Shown: positions 1 to 11,280 of the stretch, one piece after another | Position numbering within the stretch: the first letter of the stretch is position 1 | Layout: each line of letters starts with the position of its first letter | DNA from: Syngnathus acus | Taxonomy: Eukaryota; Chordata; Actinopteri; Syngnathiformes; Syngnathidae | Direction: 5' to 3' | Length of the DNA stretch: 64,000 nt | NCBI RefSeq assembly: GCF_901709675.1 | Contig: NC_051096.1 | Span: forward strand, 8,335,001-8,399,000 | Position numbers and translations under genes: made by a program | Notes under the pieces: generated by a model | What the model was told of the DNA's origin: nothing | Databases searched by the model: none | The model's input: the letters and a program-made list of their open reading frames with translations, nothing else

Positions 1-700
1 ACAACAAAGGATGGAAATGATCACACTGTAAAAAAGCCTCCCCTTTTCCCTCCTCCACGTTACGAGAGCTCATGAAGGCTACAGCGCGCGACAGCCATTA
101 CTTTTAAATGATCAGTTCATCAATGAAAAACATTAATAGTACTATCGTGATCAAAGTAGGATGCTATTGGTTCGATCAAGTGCATAGAAGCTTGTATTTA
201 TGCTTCGTACAAATGTTTCTTGGGCTTTGTAATGTGTATTCATTCCTTTTTTGTCGTTGTACACTATCATGAAGATGAAAATTAGACAAATGATCAGCTT
301 TTATTGATTTTATGAAATAGGAAGGAGGCCAACTTTGTTTTCTTGGTCATCAAAGACTGGCTGAAGGAAAATGTTTCTGTGGTTTGACTTCAGTCGAAAT
401 GTTTTGTGCATTATATTTTTAAGCTAGTAGCTGAACTAAGTATTTAGTTTAGCTGAAACATCATTTTAGTTGACATTCATTCTTTCAAGCTAAAAGGCAT
501 CTTGAATTTCGATTTTGTCCCACTGTTTATTAGTAGCAAGCAGAAGCAGAATGCTCATGCTACCATTGATTGCAAGAGATGCCAAATTGAAGAATGGCAC
601 GAGCCTATTTTTGGGTCGTTTTCTCTTTGAAAGTTGAAGGTTTAAAACGTGACATGAGAACCGAGAATGGCGTTTAAGCAGAAACAACACCGTATTTCAA
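1..700. other. Gene-poor stretch downstream of RPRD2
   Basis: AT-rich sequence past the 3' end of the minus-strand RPRD2 gene. I see no exon with splice sites, no recognisable protein and no clear repeat. It may hold intergenic sequence or a longer alternative RPRD2 3' UTR. Confidence 0.5.
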
Positions 701-709
701 AATCAAATG

Positions 710-715
710 TTTATT
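710..715 (-). terminator. rprd2: RPRD2 polyadenylation signal
   Basis: TTTATT on the plus strand reads AATAAA on the minus strand, about 680 nt past the RPRD2 stop codon. The sequence between is not protein-like and would be the 3' UTR. This is the first AATAAA I noticed downstream of the stop; cleavage would fall about 15-25 nt further left. Confidence 0.6.
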
Positions 716-1397
716 CAACCGTACAAATAAAGTGAAAGTGAAGCATCTTCGATCTCCTTCCCAAACGTCAGCGCTTCAGCTTCTCGACGCAGCAAAAGGA
801 TAACGGAGAGACCATCGCTTCACGACTATAAACGTCAGCGTTCCAACGGTGAAATAGCTGCTAACGTGAATTGTAGGAGGAACACAACCTGTCAAGAAAA
901 TGTTCATTCCCAAAAGGGAACTCTCCAACGGGTGCTTTAAGATGGATGGTGTGAATGAAATCAACTTGAAAACAAATGGCAGATGCAAAGGTGAAGCACT
1001 GAACACGTACTTTTGACACTCTCCTGGCTAAAGATACGTTCGGTGGCTACCAGCGCATGCATGCGCGCTTTGCATGCGCGCACACACTGAACCGCCCCGC
1101 CCCGCCCGATCAAACACTGATGAGTGATTTATACATAATTACGGGGGAAAAAAACTCCAAAAGTGTGAAAGGAAAAAGTACATATCCACCTTTTATTTTC
1201 GGTCATCTTCTGTCTTCAGCACTCTTCTGGGAGCTTCTGCCTTTTGGAGTCTGTAGTTGTCATTCTTTCTCAGTCTTTGTTATTTCAGATTTGGACAGTG
1301 TTTTTGCTTCATCGGCACTAATTTAGCGTCTGAGTGATTTTGCCCTTCGGCCTTTTCACATTTGACCTCCCACTGCAGGTAAGGAACCTTAGTCCAG

Positions 1398-4300
1398 TCA
1401 GTAGCGTGGGGGTGGGAAGGGTCTTTTGGGAGCAAACATGGGACCGGGATATAGTCCTCCCCTGGGAACGGGTCGCTTGCCCCTTAGTCTCGGATCAGGC
1501 CCCAGAAAATTAGGAAACGGTGGACGTGGGGGACCCCTGGGAAACGGGGGTTGACCGGGCCGGGGAACCCGATGGAGAAGTCGCATGCCGGGGGGACGCA
1601 TCGGGAAATGGGGCGGCGGCGGCCGCCGCCTGGGCGCAAAGTGAGGATGAGGGGGGCTCCGTCTCTGGTTGTTAAAAGAATCCAGTGAGGAAGAGGCAAA
1701 GCGCCCCCCCCTGCCTCTGAGGAGGGTATGTTGAGGGCTGCCCCCCCGTGGGTAGAAAGGGGCCTCGGGGCGCTCGTAAGGGCTGTTCTGAAAGCCAGGG
1801 CCCCCTTGGGCTTGGATATCATCTTGGTAATCCTCGTGCTCTTGTGGGTAACGCATGTCGTCTGGAGTTGAGCCCTGCTCGTCGTACAATGATTCATCTG
1901 AATGAAAGGCTGACTTGTGTCCGTGATCGTGGACCACCATCCCGGGGAAACCTCGACTCGGTTCCGCTTGGGTCATGTCCGCGTGGGGCGCCGCCTGCTG
2001 TTCGGCGGGAGTCGCCAAAACTGCTTGGAGGGGGGGAGGGGGAGGTAACTTGGGGACAGGAGGAAGGAGGTTTTTGAAGAAATCGGAGGCTTGTTGAAAG
2101 CCTTTGGATTCTGTCCTTGCTTGTGCTTGGTACTCAAATGTTTGGTTACAAGCCGGCATGGAAACATTGTAGCCCGCGGGCTGCTGCAAGCCCCCCTCAT
2201 CGTACCAAGCCCTATCGGCCATCCCCTGAAAGGCCTGTGCGCCGCCGCCTGCGGCTCCGTCTCCTCCACCTTGAGTCGGCCCATATCGTGCGACGGGATC
2301 TGACGTATTGTTCTCAGCGTACGGGTACGTTTGGTACAGTTGCCCGTTCTCAGCCGCACCCGGCTGTAAGTGGCCTCGTCGGGTGGCGCTCTGAGGAGTA
2401 TTTTCCCGGAAAGCGAACGGAGCCGGCATCCCGCTCTCTGGGTTTGCGCCTAAAGACCTCGGGAGCCCCAACGTCACGTCCATAACCTCATCTTGGGTGG
2501 GGGTGCCTCCGCCTTCGTCACGCACCGGTGTTCCGCCCTGCGCGTCGGTTCCTCTTACTGGGCTCAAGTTATCCGCCCGATTGGGGAGGTGAAGGGCGAA
2601 ACTAAGGTCAAAGTTGCTAAAAGCAGGATTGCCATGAAGGAAGTTGTGAATTTTGGATTCTAAACTGTCTGCTTTAGCAACGTCTGCCGTTCCTGCTGTC
2701 GGGGGCGTTTCTCCGAGTGCTTCCAGCGGCGGGGCAGCGGTCGGCATTTCGGGGACGTCTGACGGCGTGGAGGGCGCCGGCGTAGCAGAGTGGAAGGGAG
2801 TGGAACTCGGATTGGGAGCTGCTGAAGCTGATGTGAATGAGGGTAAGGGAGAAGGCTCGCCTGTACGCAAGGGTTCTTCCGGGTCATTTTCAGCGGGGCT
2901 GCTCAGAAGAGAAGTGATGCCTGATGACGGACGGCGGCACACAATCAGTGTCAAAATCCATCAAATGAGCCCATTGTTGTCAAAGGGAAAATAAGCTCAC
3001 CGGCAAGGCCACCTTGGGCTTGGACTTTAGTCAGAGCATTAAGGAGCTCGGCGGGACTCATGTCCACCTGCGCCAGTATGTCCACCAACGCGGTGGCATC
3101 GTCGGAGGAGGGAGCTAACGTCTCAGCTGATGAGCAGTGGCTCTCCACTGGTGCTCCTGCATTACAACAAAGGACAGACTCGTAACGACTCTTTTCAAGA
3201 AATTCCGATGTCATGAAATAGTGGATCGTTCAAAGTCAAAGCAAAGGTGCTGTAAATTGTGACCATCTGTATGCAGTCTCCTCACCTGTGTTTTTCATGG
3301 CTGCGTTAAAACTGTTGAGGATAGAGCCGATTTTACCCAGGTCAATATTTTCCAGACTTCCAGATGCGGCATCCGATGAGGCGCGCTGCTCTGCTGCTAC
3401 TGATGGCTCGGTCTTTTTGCTAACGGGATTAGACACCTCCAATTTTGGCCCAGAGCTCTTCGCTTGCTCCTCAACTGTGGAAGGGAAGAAAAAAAAAAAA
3501 AAGACCGAAACCAAGATGCATACGGATCAGCTCAAGATGACAAAGCATTTTTAAAAGAATCCATGTTTTCGTGCTCACCTATGATGCTTCCGCTGACTAT
3601 TTCGTCATCAGACAGCTCCATGTCCTCCACTTCCCGGTTAACGTTATCGTCGCCGCCGCCACTGCCACTATTGGGCACTCGTTTTGGGGAATCCCCAATC
3701 GAAGACAGAGGACTTGGGGCCGGAGGTTCCGTTTCGTCATCCAAAGCCGAGGTGTCCGTATCTGGATGAGGCTTGGCCACTTCCAGGTCGTGGAAAGGAG
3801 ATTCGGAGCCCGTTGGAGATGGCGCATCCGCAGAGGGTGAGGGAATAGGCGAATCGTCCAGGTCTGGTAAGGTCGCTTTGAGGTTGTCCAGCTTGCGTTT
3901 CAGGTGGTTCACTCGGTTAGCAAACGTCTGGTAGGCCTGGAAGGAAGGACGGAAGGAAGGAAGGAAGGAAGGAAGGAAGGAAGGAAGGAAGGAAGGAAGG
4001 AAGGAAGGAAGGAAGGAAGGGAAGGAAGGAAGGAAGGAAGGAAGGAAGGAAGGAAGGAAGGAAGGAAGGAAGGAAGGAAGGAAGGAAGGAAGGAAGGAAG
4101 GAAGGAAGGAAGGAAGGAAGGAAGGAAGGAAGGAAGGAAGGGACATTTCCATGGATGGATCCATTAAGAACACGGAAGAGCCAAACAGGAATGTTATCAA
4201 GCATTCAACTTACATTGGCAACAATCTTGACCTCTTTGTACTGCATCTCATAGAAGATATCGGCATTGCTCAGGGCTTCCAGAAGGAGCGGCCCCGTTTT

Positions 4301-5977
4301 ATTTTGTTTGTCAAAGAACTTGACAAACTCTTGGAGCTGTGTATTGCCTTCTTCAAAGTCCCGGGAGAACTTCTTTCCTCCTGCCTTATCTGAAAGGAAA
4401 GGATCAATGTCATACCAAAGCGTTGGGCCTGGGTGGGGCTGGATGAAATGATAGCGGAATCATTTTGGGACCTTTCAGCTTCTTGAGGGTTTCAGAACTG
4501 CAGATGTCAACCCTCATGGCTGCCAATTGCTTTTCTCTAAGGTCCACATCCTCTAGAGACCTCTTGTATTGAGACAGTTGCTCAATGAAGGACTGAGGCT
4601 TGAAGAAACAGAGGACGTTTGAAACGAAAAAAAATGTATTTGAAGTCATGCTTGTTTGCCTTCAAGATGAGTCATTTCGCTCCAGTCTTACCACAAATTC
4701 TGCAACAATCTTGGACTGGATATCTGCCTTGGACTCAACTGGAGCTTGAATCGAATTCAAATTCATAACCATTAGGAAGTCATGCAGCTACTAAAGTCAA
4801 GAAATCCCACTGGTGAGATGATGCTTACTTTTTTGCTCCACGGGTGTCACAGGCGGGGTCTCCTCTTTGACTAAGATGCCCCTGAGCTCAGCAATGGCAG
4901 CATCTGTATAGACGCTTCTCTCCTGCCAGATGGTCAGTATCCTCTGCACCGATTTCACCACCTTTGCGTCACCTTCTTGTCTGCACGACCACAAACAAAA
5001 GGAAGGCCAGATTCTCATCATATTCACAAGACACTAAACCGGTTCGTGAAATTGGTCGAGAAATTCGTATCTTTCTTCCTTTATCTATGCCAACTGACGT
5101 AAATAGTTTCAGGACGAACAAATAAATGCTCGTCCGCTAGATACAACATCTCGAATGGCGGCGTTGTGCTGAATTCATCAGGCCCAGATTGACTTACTTG
5201 ATCAGCACAAACGCCTCAGGGAGCACATCGGCAAATGAAGTACGGTAGACCAGAGCATTTTTCCTTTTGCAGTTCTGAATGACATCGTTGGCGAGGTAAA
5301 ACAGGTTGAGCTTGTGTGCTGTGTTAGCTGTTGGAGAAGAAAGAACAAAAAATCTGAAGCGGAGGAAACTCCATGTGATGTTCATAACCATGCCTGTTCA
5401 TAAGCATGACGAATGACTGAGAAAATAGTCCTTATTAATGCACAGAATAATAACAACATTCTATTTAGCTCAGTCGATAAGAGCAGGTATGTTTTCAAAC
5501 GTCATACTTTGCTACATTTTTATACTGCTATTGGCGTGTAATACCAGCAAATATGGGACAACCATTTCACATGTTCTCCGCGGATACAGAAGTGGCAAGC
5601 GAAGCAATAGTCAAGTGCATAAGTCGGTGCTTCACGATCAACTCAAGCGTTACTTTGGAAACGGCTAAGCTAAGAGCAACGTAAATTCGTCTTTCGAAAT
5701 GAGTTAGCACAGTACTCCAAATACATTTTACGATTTAGACTGATAAACGTGAGTCTCCCACCGATCATCAACGTCTTGAGGTCAAAAGAAAACAACACTT
5801 ACATTTCTTCAAACACTTGATCCACTGTCGCACGATCATGTTGTGGTACTTCTTGTACTCGATACACCACGTTGACAGCCCTTGAATGGAATCCATTGTA
5901 TTCGTCACATTTAGTAACTTTGTATCCAGCACAGCCTCAAATGAGGCACCAGAATTGCGCACTCTTCCAGCTTCCAT
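1398..5977 (-). CDS. rprd2: RPRD2, regulation of nuclear pre-mRNA domain-containing protein 2
   Basis: Ten coding exons (minus strand): 5977-5803, 5327-5198, 4980-4829, 4744-4692, 4592-4472, 4389-4214, 3936-3579, 3474-3286, 3156-3001, 2920-1398. The total is 3033 nt, 1010 aa, with every phase closing. Residues about 10-135 form the CID domain that binds the phosphorylated RNA polymerase II C-terminal tail ([19 protein letters not shown] is diagnostic). Residues about 150-290 match the RPRD coiled-coil region ([20 protein letters not shown], then [15 protein letters not shown]). A Ser/Pro stretch with [10 protein letters not shown] follows, then a proline/glycine-rich, low-complexity C-terminal half in one 1.5 kb exon ending PFPPPRY. 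RPRD proteins act in the nucleus on CTD dephosphorylation and transcription. Human RPRD2 is about 1460 aa, so the fish C-terminal region is shorter. The start ATG at 5977 was chosen because it is the first in-frame ATG upstream of the CID. The exon 5 donor (G|GTCCCA) is weak but required by frame. Identity is firm; the exact N-terminus is less so. Confidence 0.95.
3939..4140 (-). repeat. (CCTT)n microsatellite abutting an RPRD2 splice acceptor
   Basis: About 200 bp of near-pure GGAA on the plus strand, CCTT on the RPRD2 sense strand, with an interrupting GTCC near the 3' end. It lies in the intron between exons 6 and 7 (4213-3937) and runs to within 2 nt of the acceptor AG at 3938-3937, so it supplies the entire polypyrimidine tract. 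Confidence 0.95.
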
Positions 5978-6053
5978 GTCGAGAGTTCCTTGTTTTACGT
6001 TGTCCTCATCAAAACGCACTCAACTTAGCTATAGCTAGCACTAGCTTCACCGG

Positions 6054-6101
6054 CTAGCTTACCGTTGCACAGACTCGGTCGCTGTGTGCGGCCATCGCCA
6101 T
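6054..6101 (-). promoter_or_regulatory. Short upstream ORF in the RPRD2 leader
   Basis: On the minus strand an ATG at 6101, in the good context AACATGG and followed two codons later by another ATG, opens a 15-codon frame (MAMAAHSDRVCATVS) that stops at 6054. It ends 76 nt before the chosen RPRD2 start. GTAAGC within it could also act as a splice donor, but no acceptor in the right frame joins it to the CID exon. If transcription begins upstream, it would be a uORF that lowers RPRD2 translation. Confidence 0.4.
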
Positions 6102-7754
6102 GTTACGATCTCGTAAATATTTAGTAATTCCCTTTCTGCGTCCAGTAATAACACGCTATTGACGCGTGAATGAAAGCAACAATGAGTATCAATTCAATTA
6201 AAAATGAAGGGCGATTTCGTGCAAGGCAGAACTTCGTAGGACTGTGAAGTGACAAATTCCGCGTTCCTAGTCGGAAGAAGCGAATGAGACACCTCAGGCG
6301 GATATCCGTTTGTTTACATCCGGATTCAGGCGGATATGCACTTGTTTACTTCCGGATTCCTGGCACATAACGGTACTAAAAAAGATTGCGTTTTGTACAG
6401 TCGTTCACAGTTGTATTCTCGTCAAAACAGTCATTCGTCATTCGTATAGGATTTGCCAAACTGTAGAACAACTACTGCAAGTGTATATATATGCTATGTT
6501 CTGTATTTTGAAAATATGCCTCCAATGTATACTGTATAGTGATATACAGTCACATCAACATACATACAACTGACACTTCTGTCAGCAGTCAACGTGAATT
6601 GGCTTTTAATTCAAACATGGAAGTACAAAATTGATCAAAGCAAGATTTCAAATATATTCAAGATGCTTCACTTTGTGAAATATTACAATTTGAGTGTTAG
6701 TAAGGAATTGCAAAACAGCAGCAATAAAAAAAATCGTCCAAAGCAATACTCAGAGGAGTTCTGCACAAATGGTCAGGTATAAAAAGTAGAGTGAAAAAGC
6801 ATGTTAAATAACTTAGGGTACTGCAGAACTTGACATCCCTTGTGTCAAAGTGATGCAAAATATTTACATGACAAATTTGTAGCACAAATGTTAAACCCCA
6901 ACACACACACACACACAAACAACAAAGTATTTCGTTTTAATCACAGCTAATAGAGTAAGTGCTGATTCTCTTAAGCCAACATTTTAAAATACGCTACTAG
7001 TACGGTCGTTTCTTAAGGTGCAATTCATCCTTTTGGAAATAGTGTTCCATATTTATCAAAACATATTGAAGGCATTGAAGTTTCCTCATTACCATATGCA
7101 TGTACTTATTCTTTGATACATCTTTAATTTGAAAGCGCTTTCGCAACAGCTTTCATTGATTAAGGGAATGCATAGAATATAATTTCAGGGTACTTTGTCA
7201 GCAGCAACTTTAAAATGATCTTTTTTTTGCCCTTTTCTATTCCATTTTGGAATTATAGTTATGCGAGAGAATAAATCAATTCTAGGATTCACATTAAGTG
7301 CTTTTGTGCTGCAATGCTTGACATAAATAACATAGAATACAACATTCATATTGTATTCAATACACTGTACATAGTCAAATAGAGTGCAATTGCAGGCAGA
7401 TTTTGTAAGGATTCAATTGTAAGTTTGAGTTAGTTTCAAACCAGACTGTAAATTGTGGAATTAAAATACGTTCATGACACTTTGTTTCGAGGCACCCTTT
7501 AGCAACACACCAAAAATGCAAATACCTTGAGACATGGCACAAGTTATGTGCTTTCTTAGTGCATATCTATGTGGATGACTAAATCCTATAATCGAGTGCG
7601 ATAGAATAGAATTCCCCTTTTTGTATGCGAAGCGTTGAATACGACAAATACTTGGGGATTATACTTCGTTGTGTTTTGACTCTGCAACATGTACAAACAG
7701 TTACTTTTGGGTCGATTGTAGTTTGAAGGGCAAACAACTTTTAAAGAGATGCAG
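6102..7754. other. RPRD2-CIART intergenic region
   Basis: AT-rich sequence between the RPRD2 promoter side and the CIART stop codon, containing a short (AC)n run near 6903-6917. The right part should include the CIART 3' UTR (minus strand). I found no clear AATAAA for CIART; ATTAAA-type variants occur. No other exon or RNA gene is apparent. Confidence 0.5.
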
Positions 7755-9350
7755 TCAAATACATTGTATTGAGGCATTGAACTTGAACTCAGACTGGCAC
7801 ATTGTTGTGTCGATATTGCACGCATTAGCATCTGCACTTGAAGACACCGACTTGTCCTGTGTAACTGGGCAACTGCTGTAGGAGCTGCGAGATATTTCAT
7901 ATTCGTCCGTTTCTTTTTTGACATGTACACGTGACAGTTTGTCTTCAGTTGAGCGGACTCTTTGAGCGTCAGGAGCATCCCGCTTCCTCGTTCTACTCGT
8001 GGAAAAGGTGCGCGGCATCACAATTGGGAAGCTTTCAGGTAAATTCATCTTTTTCTTGGGTGGGTCTATTCCGGTGTAGTCTGAATCTGACCAGATGAGT
8101 TTCCGCTTCTAGAATAATGGAAAAAAAAAAGGGACAAATGTCAGTGTTGTTGATATAAAGACGGACGACACTGGACTGTTTTTTCCATCCGAAAAAACTG
8201 TAATTTAGTGATGACTGAAATGCTGTTAAAATAGCAATTATAGCACAACATAAAGTTTGGTCCTCACCTTAACTGGCATGCTGAGCTGATTTTGGCACCA
8301 GTGAGTTATTTGTTTGGGGGGGAAGCTTTGGGCTAATGTGACCGTGGGATGAAGCGCCACCTGAGGGAACCATAGTTTGAGCATTCCCTCGATCTGCAAC
8401 AAGTTGTGGAGATATCGCTCCCTTCAAAGAAAAATCGGTCAGAAGAAAAACACATTAGATGTCGAGCTACGCTTGATAACATCATCCCAATTCTATGAAG
8501 CTTACCCCATTTCAGGCCGCTGCAGAATTCCCAGAATTCTTTGTAGTCTATCCATGGCGACGCTTTGCTGGAAATTGGTTAAACCTGCCACAGGAAAAGA
8601 GAGGCACGTCAAGACAAGGAAACTCAATCCGTGATGATAATGACAATCTGAATCAACGACAACATTAAATTGGATGTTAAAAATATTATTATTATTATAT
8701 TTGGTCAATTCATAGATTTCATTCGTCCACTCTATGGAAAATGTGTTGCTCCTTTCTTGGCCACATGAGAGCAGTATTATACTAAACTGCAGTCATATAC
8801 CAGGAAGATGTTAGCATCAAGAAATTCAGGCCTATTTGTAGTGCGTCTCTGGTGAGTGCATTTGTTATAGCTCAACTGCATACCTTTATTAAACCTGCCA
8901 GTTTTAAGGCCGTGAAGAAGCTCCATCAGAGGACAGATGAAGTTGTGTAAATCTATACACTAGAAGAGACAAAAATATTGGTCATTAGACAACAGCAATC
9001 CCATCCAAAAGGTGCATTTAGCGAGTACTAACTTTCTGTGTGAAGGCGCGGTCTCCTGCTGAAGGTGATGCTGAATCACCAGCTGGGGCACCAGGAGAAA
9101 GGTGGTACTTTGTCCTCCCGCTAACATGTACAGTGTGGTGGGCCCTCTTGGACCCTGGGCACATCTGATCCAAACGAACTCGGAAACATCCCTCGTAGCC
9201 CGATAAGACCTTACAAGTCACCAAGTCCTCCTCTTCTGACAAAATTTCGGCTTCATCTTCAGTTAGCTCGCTTTCATTCAGAAAGTCGTTGAAGGTGGAT
9301 GGATGCAGGTCACAAGCTGGCCATTGAGAAGAAGCACTCAATGGATTCAT
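7755..9350 (-). CDS. ciart: CIART (CHRONO), circadian-associated transcriptional repressor
   Basis: Five coding exons (minus strand): 9350-9033, 8959-8884, 8584-8506, 8421-8268, 8108-7755. The total is 981 nt, 326 aa, all phases closing. The ATG at 9350 lies 2 nt inside the acceptor at 9353, so the 5' UTR exon is upstream (about 10369-10570). The family has no classical domain. The recognisable blocks here are the acidic N-terminus (FNDFLNESELTEDEAEILSEEED), the central helical segment (LTNFQQSVAMDRLQRILGIL and LLQIEGMLKLWFP), a KRKLIW motif, and a C-terminus with basic patches (KKKM, RTRKRD) that could be nuclear localisation signals. CIART binds BMAL1 and represses CLOCK-BMAL1 transcription in the nucleus. 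It sits between RPRD2 and MRPS21, as in human 1q21.2, which supports the call. Human CIART is about 385 aa. Confidence 0.9.
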
Positions 9351-9352
9351 AC

Positions 9353-10368
9353 CTGCAGAGTGACAAAAGGTGAGGTAGAAAAGATTGATTACATTGTTTA
9401 GGCACCACAGAAAATAATAGTACATAACTGTACAAAATAGTGTAAAACTGGTTGCATGTTGTCTCTCTTTTTTTTTTTTTTTATAACGAGCATCATTGAC
9501 GTTTTAAACGTCTACTCATTTGCTGCGTGCACATTGGTCATAATGTCAATGATAAGATTAGAGCGCAACATGAAACAAGATTGAAATATTCAGTTCTGTT
9601 CAAGTATTTTTCGCTTATGTAATTCAAAACAAGCTACAGCGGGTACAGCTGCAGGTGGCAGAGTAGGCAGGATTACTAAACGCTAGGACATTTCTTTGCA
9701 AGAGCCAATCGGTATAAATAACCCGACCCGCCCCGCCCCCTCAACAACAACAAAAAAAGAAAAGAAAAAGCGAAGAAACAAAAACAATAAGAACATGCAT
9801 GACATTAAACATTTAAAAAACGAGATGACGATTTGATTCTGCAAGTCGTCAAAATTATGTGACTGCTAGGGAAATAAATGGATTTATTATTCTTTTTTTA
9901 AAAATCCTAATTAAAATCTATTGACTTTGGTGGTATCTATAGCGACATAAATGTACAGTACAACATTTAGTCAACGTATCTGCTTGCAATTACGGCTGAT
10001 TTCGTGAACTAAATCTTCAAATAATATGACGCTTCTATACACGTGCAGCAAACTTTCAGTGTCACGTTCCATGAGTCATGGTACGGCGCAACGGATTTTT
10101 TTTTATTTTTAGAAACTATTTTAGTAGGCATAACATTATTATAGACATATTCATAAAAAGAATGTCAGACAACATTGCCAACAACAATATATGCACATTG
10201 ATTTGTTTCGCAAAATGTACAAACAAATCGACATCCAGCTTAAATTCTAAAAGGCGTGATTTCTGTCAAATCGCACAGGCACACGTATATATTTCGCAAT
10301 GAAAGCATGATGACAATTGCATGCGTTTGTCAAGTTTGCTTTCAGAAATGATGATTTGGAAGTCTTAC
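9353..10368 (-). promoter_or_regulatory. CIART first intron with a D-box and an E-box
   Basis: The donor AG|GTAAGA at 10369/10368 and the acceptor at 9353 define a roughly 1 kb 5' UTR intron. It holds TTATGTAA at 9615-9622, matching the D-box bound by DBP/TEF/NFIL3-type factors, and a CACGTG at 10040-10045. Short motifs like these occur by chance; what makes them notable is the circadian gene that hosts them. Confidence 0.4.
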
Positions 10369-10706
10369 CTTGTAACAGCAGCTGTCGTTTAGTGAAAATG
10401 TGGATCAAAGCAAAGCTTGTTGAAAACACCAAAGCTTCTATGACAACAAAATAGATGCAAATTGTCGCAGCGGAATGACACACAGTACAGTACTGCACTG
10501 CACTGCAAAGTCTTGTTAATAATCGTGCTTGCGTCTTGGGCAAGAACTCCAAGTACAACTCGAGCGACAGGGAATACACGTGCAGCGTGACTACACTACT
10601 CCGATTGGTTGGGGAAATTCTTCGCTCTTATTTCATTGGTTGGAAGGCGTGACCAATCAGCAAGCTTCCTAGAGCTGATTGGCTGATCCCCACGCAGCTG
10701 CACGTG
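10369..10706 (-). promoter_or_regulatory. ciart: CIART 5' UTR exon and proximal promoter with E-boxes and CCAAT boxes
   Basis: Upstream of the first-intron donor at 10369 the minus strand holds a plausible 5' UTR exon. Beyond it lie two canonical CACGTG E-boxes (10577-10582 and 10701-10706) bracketing four CCAAT boxes within about 80 bp (ATTGG at 10604-10608, 10635-10639 and 10678-10682; CCAAT at 10653-10657). CLOCK-BMAL1 binds CACGTG, and CIART is a known target of that complex in mammals, so clock-driven transcription from this block is the expected reading. The transcription start is not determined by sequence. Confidence 0.65.
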
Positions 10707-10709
10707 TTG

Positions 10710-11230
10710 CGAGTGTGGACTTGTCACGTAGCACCCATCACGAGGCACTAACCTGTGTCTGTTGACTTGCAACGCTGTTGGCGAGCGGTGCGAACGATGT
10801 ACAAATACTTCGTTACTGTACGTATTGAAGTAGAATTTCAGGTATCTCTACTTTACTTGACTAGTTATCTGGCTACAGTTTACTGGTTAACGCTATATGA
10901 TCGTATCAATCTATCAAAGCTGAGCTAAACAGTTTCAAGCAGTATTCAAACATTTTAGACCTTTTTTCCAAGACACTAAATGAAACCACCAGTGTGAGGT
11001 TTTATGAGAAACTTTTACTGCAACCAATGTTTCACTGACACAACAGATTGAACAGCATTCACAAAATATGGCAGAATCGTTTTCGCAAGAACAGGAATTC
11101 TTCACACAAAATTTAGTGCCATGATGAAGTGGGTGGGACTACACATTTCTTCATGAGAAAATATATCCCATTATTTCCATCTCTCTATTTAATGACACAA
11201 ATATTGGGCTGAGTTTCCTTTTTCCACCTT
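10710..11230. other. CIART-MRPS21 intergenic spacer
   Basis: About 500 bp between the CIART promoter block and the 3' end of MRPS21. AT-rich; I see no exon, RNA gene or defined repeat. Confidence 0.5.
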
Positions 11231-11236
11231 GCAGAC

Positions 11237-11242
11237 TTTATT
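11237..11242 (-). terminator. mrps21: MRPS21 polyadenylation signal
   Basis: TTTATT on the plus strand gives AATAAA on the minus strand about 40 nt past the MRPS21 stop codon, implying a very short 3' UTR. Confidence 0.7.
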
Positions 11243-11280
11243 TACAACCATTGGACAGCCTCTTCTCAGTCACTATTTCA

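Noticed and set aside
3904-4204. Long open frames encoding (EGRK)n or (FLPS)n repeats
   Set aside because: They are translations of the CCTT/GGAA microsatellite in an RPRD2 intron.
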